Shown here one piece after another: positions 52,286 to 61,502 of a stretch of DNA of 64,000 nucleotides. Under the pieces are notes generated by a model, which did not search any database, was not told the DNA's origin, and saw only the letters and a list, made by a program, of their open reading frames with translations. Made by a program: the position numbers and the translations under genes. How positions within the stretch are numbered: position 1 is the first letter of the stretch; the number at the start of each line of letters is the position of its first letter. Origin of the DNA: Mycolicibacterium cosmeticum (GTDB lineage: Bacteria > Actinomycetota > Actinomycetes > Mycobacteriales > Mycobacteriaceae); assembly GCA_016197365.1 (NCBI GenBank), contig JACPVS010000021.1, positions 248,001-312,000 on the forward strand, written 5' to 3'.

Positions 52286-54057
52286 GGTGTCTCGTTTTCG
52301 TATTGGATGCGGTGCAAGTCGGCGTATCTGCCGCCGGCGGTCAGCAGCTCGTTGTGCGTGCCCTCTTCGACGACGCGGCCCTCTTCCAGCACCACGATCT
52401 TGTCCGCGTCGCGAATGGTGCTGAGCCGGTGGGCGATCGTGATCACCGTACGGTCGGCCATCAATCGCTGCAGCGCGGACATCACCAGGTGTTCGGACTC
52501 CGCGTCCAGCGCCGCGGTCGGTTCGTCGAGGATCAGGATCGGACTGTCACGGATGAGGGCACGGGCGATACCGATGCGCTGACGCTGACCACCGGACAAC
52601 GTCATGCCGCGCTCCCCGACCGCGCTGTCATAGCCCTGCGGCATCTCGGAGATGAATTCGTGCGCATTGGCCAGCTTGGCCATCTCGACGACCTCGTCGT
52701 GGTCGGCATCGGGCCTGCCGAAAGAGATGTTGTCGCGGATGGTCCCGCGGAACAGCACCGTGTCCTGCAGGACATAGGCGATCTGGCTGCGCAGCTCATG
52801 GAGTTTGTAGTCGCGCAGGTCCACCCCGTCGATCCGGACGGTGCCCACGCTCGGGTCGTAGAACCGCGGAATCAGGCTGACCAGACTGGACTTTCCGCTG
52901 CCCGTGTGCCCGACGACGCCCACCAACTGGCCCGGGTGCACCTCGAAGGAGACGTCACGCAGCACCGGGGTCTCGGGGTTGTAGCTGAACGCCACCCGCT
53001 CGAAGGCGATGGCGCCCTTGATCCGGGCCGCCTCGACCGCGTCCGGCTTCTCTTGGACCGTCGTCTCGGCGGTCAGCAGGGCGTTGACGCGGTCCACCCC
53101 GACCGAGGCCATGGCGATGGTGTTGGTCAATTTGGCCAGATCCTGGACCGGCTTGAAGAACGACACCAGATAGGAGATGAAGACGGTCAACGTGCCCGCC
53201 GTCATCGCCCCCGCGAGGATCAATGCCGATCCGCGCCAGAGCACCAGCGCAGTGCAGGCGGCCACCACCACGGCGACGATCGGCGATACCACCGACTTCA
53301 CCCGCCTGGCGTTGAGCGCCGCGTCCACCGCCTGCTGACCGGCCAGCGCCAGTTGTTGCTCCTGCAGTTCCTCCCGATCGAACGCCTTGACCACCCGGAT
53401 GGACTGCAGGCCTTCCTCGGCGACGGCCACGATGTCGGATTCCCGGCGGCGCACTTCGTGGGTGGCCACCTTGACGGCCTTACGGATCCGGGACACGAAC
53501 AGCAGCAGCAGGGGCGCCACCGCGAGCGCGACGAGGGTGAAATCCCATTGCAGCCAAAGCATCACGAAGAGCATGCCCACGATGGTCAACAGGTCGGTGG
53601 CGATGCCGAGCGTCGAGGCGGATGCGAAATCCTGGATGGTGTCGACATCATCGGTGAGCGTGCTCAGGATGGGCCCGACGCGGTGGGTGTCGAAATAGTT
53701 CAGCGACAGCTGCTGCAGGTGGTGGTAGGCACGGGTGCGCAGGTCGTTGCCGATGCGCTGGCCGACCGTCTCGGTCAGGTAGTTCGCGGCATAGGTGGCG
53801 ACCGCGGCGATCAGCGCGATGATGATCACCATGATCGCGGCCAGGCCGGCGATGTGCATGCGGCCCTCGCCACCGAGGAGCGGCTGCAGCAGCCCGTGCA
53901 GCCAGCCCGGTAGCGGATGGTCGCCGACGACGCTGTCGAGTACCACCTTCAGCGGCCAGGGCGCTGCCAGACCCATGAGTATCTGGATCACGAGCACCCC
54001 AAAGATGCCGGCGACCATCCACCGATAGGGCCGGATCAGCTCAAGGATCAGTCTCAT
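52282..54057 (-). CDS. ABC exporter, fused membrane and ATPase domains
   Basis: 591-residue half-transporter of the MsbA/MdlB class. Six membrane helices (about 10-310), coupling words YFDTHRVGPILSTLTDDVDT and FDREELQEQQLALAGQQ, then the ATPase: Walker A GHTGSGKSS, Q-loop ALQDTV-type LQDTVLFRGTIRDN, signature LSGGQRQRIGIARAL, Walker B ILILDEPTAALD and His in IAHRLST. The ATG at 54057 (MRLILELIRPYRW) fits the family; the earlier frame lacks similarity. Works as a homodimer presumably; substrate unknown. Confidence 0.9.
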   Translation of the reverse strand: MRLILELIRPYRWMVAGIFGVLVIQILMGLAAPWPLKVVLDSVVGDHPLPGWLHGLLQPLLGGEGRMHIAGLAAIMVIIIALIAAVATYAANYLTETVGQRIGNDLRTRAYHHLQQLSLNYFDTHRVGPILSTLTDDVDTIQDFASASTLGIATDLLTIVGMLFVMLWLQWDFTLVALAVAPLLLLFVSRIRKAVKVATHEVRRRESDIVAVAEEGLQSIRVVKAFDREELQEQQLALAGQQAVDAALNARRVKSVVSPIVAVVVAACTALVLWRGSALILAGAMTAGTLTVFISYLVSFFKPVQDLAKLTNTIAMASVGVDRVNALLTAETTVQEKPDAVEAARIKGAIAFERVAFSYNPETPVLRDVSFEVHPGQLVGVVGHTGSGKSSLVSLIPRFYDPSVGTVRIDGVDLRDYKLHELRSQIAYVLQDTVLFRGTIRDNISFGRPDADHDEVVEMAKLANAHEFISEMPQGYDSAVGERGMTLSGGQRQRIGIARALIRDSPILILDEPTAALDAESEHLVMSALQRLMADRTVITIAHRLSTIRDADKIVVLEEGRVVEEGTHNELLTAGGRYADLHRIQYENETP

Positions 54058-54825
54058 CGCGACCGTCGCCTCTGTAGGGGTGTTGACATGGAGTTTGTGG
54101 CCACACAGTACAACCTCGGCACCACGCCAGAGCGGCACACGGCCGCGCCACGTCGGTGGCCGTCGGCAGGGCACAGCTACAACCCCCGGCGCCACAGTGG
54201 TGTCGCCCGTCCCGAGGTCGAGCGCGGGCAGGACCCGGCACCGTCACAACACGAGCGATCTGCCACACCCCACGAGTCCACGGCGTCGAGCGATGCCGCT
54301 GCATAATGCCTGTGAAATACCCACCAGTGTGCTGGTCGCGCTGGGCAGTCGAATGTTGCGTTCGCAACCGGTTGCGCACATTGCCAACAGAGGTGATCGG
54401 GACCACTAACTGCTGATCGAGGCCCTGGGATACCAGTTGTCGAAATTTCCCAGAACTCGGTTGTCGCGCCGCAACCTCGGGATCGCTGAGCCGACACCGG
54501 AAAGGCGATGTCGGACACGCCATTTCGCATCTCAAAAGTTGTCTCGTATCGCAACTCGGCGTGTCGTTCAACTCGGGTCGACATCTCAACTCTGTTGTTC
54601 TTCATCATTTTTCAGCGCATGAGAATGTTCCTCGCACCCCGAGCCCGATTCTTCGGTAATTTGCCATATTCACGCACCACGACACGGCGACTTCCGGGGA
54701 ATTGCTGCCGGAGTCAATTCGCTGCGCCCTACTGATAATCGTCGTCGAATTGATGCATTTTCGGTGGGTTACAGTCCTCTGACCTCCAGGTCGGAGCGCC
54801 TTTTACCCAGCGTCGGGAGTGGGAT
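54058..54825. other. Intergenic region upstream of the glycoside hydrolase gene
   Basis: About 770 bp between divergent genes. The open frames here are short and unlike proteins. The right part is AT-rich for this genome. It has spaced copies of AACTCGG (54454, 54553, 54570) and related words CAACCTCGG (54472) and CAACTCTG (54587), three of them 17-18 bp apart. TACAGT (54770-54775) is a possible -10 for the hydrolase gene, whose ribosome site GGGAG lies six bases before its ATG. TTGACA near 54083 has no matching -10. No RNA gene recognised. Confidence 0.45.
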
Positions 54826-56532
54826 ATGTCGCTGAATCGTCGCCGTATCATTTCCAGCCTTTCCACAATGTCCGTGCCCTTGCTCGCCGCCGCCGTACTG
54901 AGCGCAACCTCGGGTGTGACCGCGCCGCCGCCCGCGTCCGCGACCGCGTCACCGCGGCCTGTGGTCGTCGCCGAGAACATCGCACTGACGACGGCGATCG
55001 ACACCTCATCGACCACCACGGGCATCGCCGAGTCCAGCCTCTACTACATGGATCAGGCCGACCTGACCACCGCGATGCAAGACCTGCAGTCCATGGGCGT
55101 CACCCAGATCCGCATCTATCTTCCCTGGCGCGCAATGGAACCCACCGCTGGAACGTACAGCTGGACCCAGGCCGACCAACTGCTGGACACCGCGGCCTCC
55201 TACGGCATCGCCGTGGATGCCGCGATCACCGGCACCCCGGGCTGGGCGACGCAGTACGGCAGCGGACTGGCCAACGGAGCGCCGACCTCCGACGCCGACT
55301 TCGCCAGTTTCGTCAGTGCGGTGGCCAGTCGCTACGGCGCGGCGGCCAACGACGGGGTGGCCAAGATCGACGCCTACGAGATCTGGAACGAACCCAACGG
55401 GGTCAACGGGTGGTTTCCCGCCCCGGACGCCGCGGCCTACACCGCACTGCTGAAGGCCGCGTACACCGCGATCAAGGCCGTCGATCCCAAGGCCGAAGTC
55501 ATCGGGGGCGTTCTCGGAGCAGGCATCACGCTCGGCTCACTCAGCGTGAACCCGGTGACGTTCCTGGCCGAGATGTACGCCGACGGCGCCGAGGGATTCT
55601 TCGATGCGCTGGCCTTCCACCCGTACAGCACCAGCCTGTTCTCCGCGGGTGCCGCCGTGGTCAATTCCGCGCTGCAACAACTCGAGGCGCTGCGGGCGCT
55701 GATGAACGCCAACGGTGATGCGCTAAAACTGATCTGGGCCACCGAATACGGCGAGGCCTCCACCGCCGCGGGTGAGGCGAATCAGGCGGCATTCATCCAA
55801 GATTTCCTGACCACCTGGGCGACGCTGGCCGGAGTGGGGCCGTCGTTCGTCTTCTCCCTGATCGACTCGGCCTACTCCGGCGGCAGCTTCGGGATCTTCA
55901 ACTCCGACTGGACGCCGAAGGAGGCGGTTGCCGTCATCAAGGCCTGGATCGCAGCGCACCCGGTCAGTGGTGCGGTCACCTACCCCGTCACCCAGCTGGC
56001 CGCCGCGATCAAGGCCATCGTGGCCGGCATCAATCAGGTGGTGAGTACCGCGGTCAAGGGGGTGAAGCAGCTCGCGGCGTCGCTGGCCGCGGCCGTGGCC
56101 ACTCTGCTCAAGTCGGCCAAGACAGCTCTGGGTACCAAGACCACCACCACCGCAGCGTCGGTGGCCGCGGTCCCTGCGGCCGCCGTGGCGACCGTGACGC
56201 TCTCCACGACAGCAGACACAACGAAAGACGCGGCGACAGACACGGCGACGGCCACGGCACAGAGCGCCGAAACCCCCACGCCGCGGCGCACATTCGGCTG
56301 GCGGCACACGCCGGCCACCCCGCAGACAGCGAGCCCCGTCCCGGGCAGCGCCTCTACACCGCCGAAAGATGATGCACCGCAAGGAGCTTCAGCGGCAGCG
56401 GATCCGGCGTCGCCGACCGGCGGCACGGCCACGTCCGACGATCCGCACCCCGCACCGGCGCACAGGCCGCGCCACGTCCACGGATTCGGCGGCAAGCACG
56501 GCAGGCACGCCGCGCACCAGCAGTCCGGCTAA
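54826..56532 (+). CDS. Secreted glycoside hydrolase with low-complexity C-terminal tail
   Basis: 568 residues. A signal peptide (MSLNRRRIISSLSTMSVPLL, cleavage near ATA-SPRP) precedes a TIM-barrel hydrolase domain (about 70-390) of the GH5/GH39 clan A type. Acid/base Glu189 is in EIWNEPNG and the probable nucleophile Glu307 in WATEYGEAS, about 118 residues apart as expected. Then a helical Ala/Lys region (about 385-440), a Thr/Ala/Pro tail and a His/Arg/Gly-rich end (HRPRHVHGFGGKHGRHAAHQ). The tail may hold the enzyme on the cell wall. The polysaccharide substrate is unknown. No counterpart in the matching M. tuberculosis interval that I recall. Confidence 0.85.
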   Translation: MSLNRRRIISSLSTMSVPLLAAAVLSATSGVTAPPPASATASPRPVVVAENIALTTAIDTSSTTTGIAESSLYYMDQADLTTAMQDLQSMGVTQIRIYLPWRAMEPTAGTYSWTQADQLLDTAASYGIAVDAAITGTPGWATQYGSGLANGAPTSDADFASFVSAVASRYGAAANDGVAKIDAYEIWNEPNGVNGWFPAPDAAAYTALLKAAYTAIKAVDPKAEVIGGVLGAGITLGSLSVNPVTFLAEMYADGAEGFFDALAFHPYSTSLFSAGAAVVNSALQQLEALRALMNANGDALKLIWATEYGEASTAAGEANQAAFIQDFLTTWATLAGVGPSFVFSLIDSAYSGGSFGIFNSDWTPKEAVAVIKAWIAAHPVSGAVTYPVTQLAAAIKAIVAGINQVVSTAVKGVKQLAASLAAAVATLLKSAKTALGTKTTTTAASVAAVPAAAVATVTLSTTADTTKDAATDTATATAQSAETPTPRRTFGWRHTPATPQTASPVPGSASTPPKDDAPQGASAAADPASPTGGTATSDDPHPAPAHRPRHVHGFGGKHGRHAAHQQSG

Positions 56533-56534
56533 CC

Positions 56535-57518
56535 TCAGGCGTCGTCGAGCAGGTCCGGGGTGACGGCCGATTCGGTGTCGGGGATGCCGTCCTGCTTGGC
56601 CTTGCGGTCGGCCATCGAGAGCAGCCGCCGGATCCGGCCCGCGACCGCGTCCTTGGTCATCGGCGGCTCGGCCAGGCGACCCAGTTCCTCGAGTGAGGCC
56701 TGCCGGTGCTCGACGCGTAACCGGCCGGCTTGCGCCAGATGATCGGGCACGGTCTCGCCGAGGATGTGCAGGGCCCGTTCCACCCGCGCGGCCGCGGCCA
56801 CCGCCGCGCGCGCCGAGCGGCGCAGGTTGGCATCGTCGAAATTGGCCAGCCGGTTCGCGGTGGCGCGGACCTCGCGCCGCATCCGGCGTTCCTCCCACGT
56901 CAGCCGGGTGTCCTGGGCGCCCATCCGGGTCAGCAGGGCGCCGATGGCCTCGCCGTCGCGCACCACCACCCGGTCACTGCCGCGAACCTCGCGGGCCTTC
57001 GCGCTGACACCGAGCCGCCGCGCGGCACCGACGAGCGCGAGTGCGGCCTCCGGACCCGGGCAGCTGACCTCCAGGGCCGAGGACCGGCCCGGCTCGGTCA
57101 GTGACCCGTGCGCCAGAAACGCGCCGCGCCAAGCGGCTTCGGCGTCGTTGACGCTGCCGCCGACCACCTGGGCGGGCAACCCGCGCACCGGCCGGCCCCG
57201 CAGGTCCAGCAGCCCGGTCTGGCGGGCCAGCGCCTCACCGTCCTTCGCGACCCGCACCACGTAGCGGGTGCTCTTGCGGATCCCGCTGGCCGACAACACA
57301 TGCACCACGGCGTTGTAGCCGTACAGGTCGTAGATGTCCTTGCGCAGCCGGCGCGCGATGATGCCGAGGTCCACCTCGGCCTCGACCACCACCCGGCCGG
57401 CGACGATGTGCAGGCCACCGGCGAAGCGCAGCAGCGAGGACACCTCAGCCCGGCGCGCACTGACCGAGTTCACGACCAGCCGGCTCAGTTCGTCCTTCAC
57501 CTCAGCGGTCATCGCCAC
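56535..57518 (-). CDS. whiA: DNA-binding sporulation/division regulator WhiA
   Basis: 327 residues: a LAGLIDADG-homing-endonuclease-like N-terminal domain (AWRGAFLAHGSLTEPGRSS) joined to a C-terminal helix-turn-helix (SLEELGRLAEPPMTKDAVAG). WhiA activates division genes with WhiB in actinobacteria and is nearly always next to yvcK and rapZ. Overlaps yvcK by ten bases. Corresponds to Rv1423. Confidence 0.96.
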   Translation of the reverse strand: MAMTAEVKDELSRLVVNSVSARRAEVSSLLRFAGGLHIVAGRVVVEAEVDLGIIARRLRKDIYDLYGYNAVVHVLSASGIRKSTRYVVRVAKDGEALARQTGLLDLRGRPVRGLPAQVVGGSVNDAEAAWRGAFLAHGSLTEPGRSSALEVSCPGPEAALALVGAARRLGVSAKAREVRGSDRVVVRDGEAIGALLTRMGAQDTRLTWEERRMRREVRATANRLANFDDANLRRSARAAVAAAARVERALHILGETVPDHLAQAGRLRVEHRQASLEELGRLAEPPMTKDAVAGRIRRLLSMADRKAKQDGIPDTESAVTPDLLDDA

Positions 57519-58594
57519 GAATCGTCACCCCTCGATACATTCACCGTCGATTGCCCCTGCGCTCCCCCGGCCGGCCAGGCCGGGTGGGGAGCAGTGGAAT
57601 CGCTGTCATCCGGATGTGATGCCCTGCCGCGCAGCCGGACCCGCTCCAATGCGGCGGCCAGCATCGACGGGTCATGTAACTGTGTACCAGGCCGCGACAC
57701 GTCAGCAAACTCCACGTTGGCGCCGAGCGCGGCGGCCGTGCGCACCAGCTGCTCACGCTCCCGGTCGCTGGGGACCCGCACGGAGTCGACGATGATCTCG
57801 TCGACGGTGAAGCCCGGTGCGTGTTGAGCCAGCACGTGAATGTGCCGCTCGGCCGAGAACCCCGCCGTCTCCCCCGGTTCGGCCGCCAGGTTGAGCACCA
57901 GGGCCCGGCGGGCCGTGGTGGCCTGCAGAGCCGCCGCGAGCTGCGGCACCAGGACATGCGGGATCACGCTCGTGAACCACGAGCCGGGGCCCAGCACCAC
58001 CAGGTCGGCCGCCATGATGGCGTCCACGGCCTGATGGGTGGCCGGCGGATCGCCCGGCAGCAGCCGCACCCGGCGCACCTTGCCCACCGTTGTCGCGACG
58101 GCCACCTGGCCCCGGATGACCCGGAACATCCGCGGGTCGGTCTCCAGTCCGGCCACATCCGCCTCGATCTGCAGGGCGATGGGGCACATCGGCAGCACCC
58201 GGCCCTTGAGGCCGAGGATCTTGCCGAGCTCGTCGAGGGCGGCCACCGGATCGGTCAGCACCTCGTTGAGCCCGGCCAGGATCAGGTTGCCGATCGGATG
58301 CCCGGCCAGCGCGCCGCTGCCGCCGAAGCGGTGTTGCAGGATGGTCGCCCACAGCCGGCCGTGCGGACTGTCAGAGGCCAACGCCGCCAACGCCATTCGC
58401 AGATCACCGGGAGGCACGACATCGAGTTCGCTGCGCAGCCGGCCCGACGATCCGCCGTCGTCGGCCACGGTGACCACCGCGGTGACATACGGGGTGAGCC
58501 GGCGCGCGGCGGACAGGGTGGCGTAGAGACCGTGCCCACCGCCGAGTGCGACCACCCGCGGATCGCTCGTCCGCCTCGGTTGCGGGGCCGTCAT
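57509..58594 (-). CDS. yvcK: Gluconeogenesis/cell-wall factor YvcK (CuvA)
   Basis: 361 residues. Words VVALGGGHGLYATLSAARR, VTVADDGGSSGRLR and GNLILAGL define the YvcK/CofD-like fold that binds UDP-sugars. In mycobacteria (Rv1422, CuvA) it is needed for normal cell shape and growth on some carbon sources and is phosphorylated by a Ser/Thr kinase. Starts in a four-base overlap with rapZ (58591-58594). The C-terminal 45 residues are a charged, Pro/Ser-rich tail. Confidence 0.95.
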   Translation of the reverse strand: MTAPQPRRTSDPRVVALGGGHGLYATLSAARRLTPYVTAVVTVADDGGSSGRLRSELDVVPPGDLRMALAALASDSPHGRLWATILQHRFGGSGALAGHPIGNLILAGLNEVLTDPVAALDELGKILGLKGRVLPMCPIALQIEADVAGLETDPRMFRVIRGQVAVATTVGKVRRVRLLPGDPPATHQAVDAIMAADLVVLGPGSWFTSVIPHVLVPQLAAALQATTARRALVLNLAAEPGETAGFSAERHIHVLAQHAPGFTVDEIIVDSVRVPSDREREQLVRTAAALGANVEFADVSRPGTQLHDPSMLAAALERVRLRGRASHPDDSDSTAPHPAWPAGGAQGQSTVNVSRGDDSWR

Positions 58595-59481
58595 TCGCGC
58601 CCCAGATCGCGGTGCAGCACCCGTACCGACAGCTGCTCACCGCCCTGCAGTCGCCCGGCCAGCGCCTCGGCGATCGCCACACTGCGGTGCTTTCCGCCGG
58701 TGCAGCCGATGGCCACCGTCATGTACCGCTTCCCCTCCCGGCGATAACCGTTGATCACCACGCCCAGCAGTCGATGGTAGGTGTCGAGGAATTCCGCGGC
58801 GCCGTCCTGGCCCAGCACGTAGTCCCGGACCGCCGGGTGCTGGCCGGTGTGCGGGCGGAGTTCGTCCACCCAGTGCGGATTCGGGATGAACCGGACGTCC
58901 ATCACGGTATCGGCATCCATCGGCAGGCCGTACTTGTAGCCGAACGACTCCACGGTGACGCTGGTGTGCGCCACGGCCTCTTCACCGAAGGCACGCTCGA
59001 TGCTCTCCCGTAGCGCCGGCACCGCCAGGGTCGAGGTGTCGATGACCAGATCGGCCACCGCGCGCACCGAGGCCAGCATCGCCCGTTCGGCGGTGATGCC
59101 CTCGGCGAGGGTCTGATTTCCCTGCAGCGGATGACTGCGCCGGTTCTGTTCGTAGCGCCGCACCAGCGCCTCGTCGGAGGCGTCCATGAACAACACCCGC
59201 GGGGTGATCCCCCGGGTTCCGAGTTCGGTGCGCACCGAGTCCAGGTCGCCGGTGAAGCCCTTGGACCGCACATCCATCACCACCGCCAACCGGGTGATGC
59301 GCGAACCGGCGTCCAACCCGAGGTCGACCATCCTGGCGATCAGTTCCGGGGGCAGGTTGTCGGCCACGTACCAACCGAGGTCTTCGAGCACCTTGGCGGT
59401 GGTACCGCGTCCCGCACCGGACAGCCCGGTGACGAGGACGACCTCGATCCCAGATTCGTCACTCATATATTGCTCAGTCAC
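58591..59481 (-). CDS. rapZ: RapZ/YvcJ-family nucleotide-binding protein
   Basis: 296 residues. N-terminal P-loop domain and C-terminal RapZ domain (RYMTVAIGCTGGKHRSVAIA, then RVLHRDLGRE). In Enterobacteria RapZ controls glucosamine-6-phosphate synthase through an sRNA; in actinobacteria the function is open. The P-loop reads GLSGAGRGTTA: the usual GKS/GKT Lys is Arg followed by Gly, as in Rv1421 from memory, so ATP binding may be weak. GTG 59481 gives a GTGA overlap with uvrC; ATG 59466 is a possible internal start. Confidence 0.94.
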   Translation of the reverse strand: MTEQYMSDESGIEVVLVTGLSGAGRGTTAKVLEDLGWYVADNLPPELIARMVDLGLDAGSRITRLAVVMDVRSKGFTGDLDSVRTELGTRGITPRVLFMDASDEALVRRYEQNRRSHPLQGNQTLAEGITAERAMLASVRAVADLVIDTSTLAVPALRESIERAFGEEAVAHTSVTVESFGYKYGLPMDADTVMDVRFIPNPHWVDELRPHTGQHPAVRDYVLGQDGAAEFLDTYHRLLGVVINGYRREGKRYMTVAIGCTGGKHRSVAIAEALAGRLQGGEQLSVRVLHRDLGRE

Positions 59482-61493
59482 CCCGATGCCTGTTGATCTT
59501 GGTCGGTTCGATCATTGTCCAAAACTGCCGGTTGCGCGCCGGAATCGGGTGCGCCCGCGCCGGTCGTGCCGGTGCCGAGGGCCTCCAGCACGGCGCGCGC
59601 GGTGGCCACCCCGATGCCGGGCACCGCCGTGATGTCCTCGATGCTGGCCGCCGACAGTCGCGACACCGATCCGAAATGGGTGACCAGCGCCTTGCGCCGG
59701 TGCTCGCCCAGCCCGGGTACCGCGTCCAGTGCCGACGCCGTCATCCGCTTGGACCGTTTGCTGCGGTGATAGGTGATGGCGAACCGGTGCGCCTCGTCGC
59801 GGACCCGCTGCAGCAGGTACAGCCCTTCACTGTTGCGCGGGAAGATCACCGGGTCGTCCTGGAACGGCACCCACACCTCTTCCAACCGTTTGGCCAGACC
59901 GATCACCGCGACATCGGTGATGCCGAGTTCGTCGAGCACCGTGGCGGCGGCGTTCACCTGGGGTGCGCCGCCGTCGACGACGTAGAGGTTGGGTGGGTAG
60001 GCGAAGCGCCGCGATCGTCCTTCGGCCACCAACGGGCGGTCGGCGTCGGCGATGTGCCGGGCGAACCTGCGCTGCGTCACCTCGGCGATGGATGCGACGT
60101 CGTCGGACCTGCCCCCGCCCGCCGCTTCCCGAATGGCGTAGTGCCGGTAGTCGGATTTGCGTGGCAGCCCGTCCTCGAACACCACCAACGAGGCCACCAC
60201 GTCGGTGCCCTGCACGTGGCTGATGTCCACGCACTCGATGCGCAGCGGCGCGTCGGTCAATTCCAACGCGTCCTGAATGCTCTGCAGCGCTTCGGATCTC
60301 GCATTGAAGTCGCCCGCGCGTTTGAGCTTGTGTTGGGTCAGCGACTCGCGTGCGTTGCGCTGGACCGTCTCGGCGAGCGCTTTCTTGTCGCCGCGCACGG
60401 GGACCCGCAGCGACACCCGCGATCCGCGCAGACCCGACAGCCAGTCGGCCAGTTCGTCGGCGTTGTCCGGAAGTACCGGCACCAGAACCTGTTTGGGTAC
60501 CGGATTGGTGGTCTCATCCTGATTGGCGACGCCGTCGCCCAACTCTGCCTGGTCGCCGTAGAACTGGGTCAGGAACTGCTCGACGAGGTAGCCCTCACCG
60601 GATTGCCCTGGCTCGCCTGTCTTCTCGACAACCCAGCCGCGCTGGCCGCGCACCCGGCCGCCGCGCACGTGGAACACCTGCACGGCGGCTTCCAGGTCGT
60701 CGTCGGCGAAGGCCACCAGATCGGCGTCGGTCCCGTCGCCGAACACCACCGTCTGTTTCTCCAGCGCCCGCCTGAGCGCCCCGATATCGTCGCGCAGCCG
60801 GGCCGCCCGCTCGAAGTCGAGAGCCTCCGCCGCGGCGGTCATCTGCCGCTCCATGTCCCGCACCAGCCGGTCGGTCTTCCCCGACAGGAAGTCGCAGAAG
60901 TCCAGCACGATCTGGCGGTGCTGCTCGGCGCTGACCCGGCCCACACACGGTGCCGCACACTTGTCGATGTAGCCCAGCAGACATGGCCGGTCGATCTGCT
61001 TGTGGCGCTTGAACACTCCGGCCGAACACGTACGCGCCGGGAACACCCGGGTGAGCAGGTCCACGGTCTCGCGGATGGCCCACGCGTGCGAGTACGGCCC
61101 GAAGTAGCGCACACCCTTGCGCCGCGGCCCGCGGTAGACGAACAACCGCGGGTACTCCTCGTTGAGAGTCACCGCCAGCACCGGATAGGACTTGTCGTCG
61201 CGGTACCGGATGTTGAACCGCGGGTCGAACTCCTTGATCCAGTTGTATTCCAGCTGCAGCGCCTCGACCTCGGTGGTGACCACAGTCCACTCGACGCTGC
61301 TCGCGGTCATCACCATCTGCCGGGTGCGCGGCGCCAGCCCGGCGATATCGGCGAAGTACGAGTTCAGCCGGCTGCGCAGGCTCTTGGCCTTGCCGACGTA
61401 GATGACCCTGCCGTGCGGGTCCCGGAACCGGTAGACACCGGGTTCCACCGGAATGGAACCCGGCGGAGGCCGGTACGTCGCTGGATCGGGCAC
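59478..61493 (-). CDS. uvrC: Excinuclease ABC subunit C (UvrC)
   Basis: Makes the two incisions in nucleotide excision repair. 671 residues: N-terminal GIY-YIG nuclease (PGVYRFRDPHGRVIYVGKAK), Cys-rich word CSAGVFKRHKQIDRPCLLGY, UVR motif near 210-245, the RNase-H-like nuclease domain (IECVDISHVQGTDVVASLVV) and tandem helix-hairpin-helix at the C-terminus (VPGLGEHRRKALVTHFGS, VPGIGVATARAVLEAL). Followed by rapZ; begins ten bases after murD2 ends. Confidence 0.97.
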   Translation of the reverse strand: MPDPATYRPPPGSIPVEPGVYRFRDPHGRVIYVGKAKSLRSRLNSYFADIAGLAPRTRQMVMTASSVEWTVVTTEVEALQLEYNWIKEFDPRFNIRYRDDKSYPVLAVTLNEEYPRLFVYRGPRRKGVRYFGPYSHAWAIRETVDLLTRVFPARTCSAGVFKRHKQIDRPCLLGYIDKCAAPCVGRVSAEQHRQIVLDFCDFLSGKTDRLVRDMERQMTAAAEALDFERAARLRDDIGALRRALEKQTVVFGDGTDADLVAFADDDLEAAVQVFHVRGGRVRGQRGWVVEKTGEPGQSGEGYLVEQFLTQFYGDQAELGDGVANQDETTNPVPKQVLVPVLPDNADELADWLSGLRGSRVSLRVPVRGDKKALAETVQRNARESLTQHKLKRAGDFNARSEALQSIQDALELTDAPLRIECVDISHVQGTDVVASLVVFEDGLPRKSDYRHYAIREAAGGGRSDDVASIAEVTQRRFARHIADADRPLVAEGRSRRFAYPPNLYVVDGGAPQVNAAATVLDELGITDVAVIGLAKRLEEVWVPFQDDPVIFPRNSEGLYLLQRVRDEAHRFAITYHRSKRSKRMTASALDAVPGLGEHRRKALVTHFGSVSRLSAASIEDITAVPGIGVATARAVLEALGTGTTGAGAPDSGAQPAVLDNDRTDQDQQASG

Positions 61494-61502
61494 GGGTCCA
61501 GG

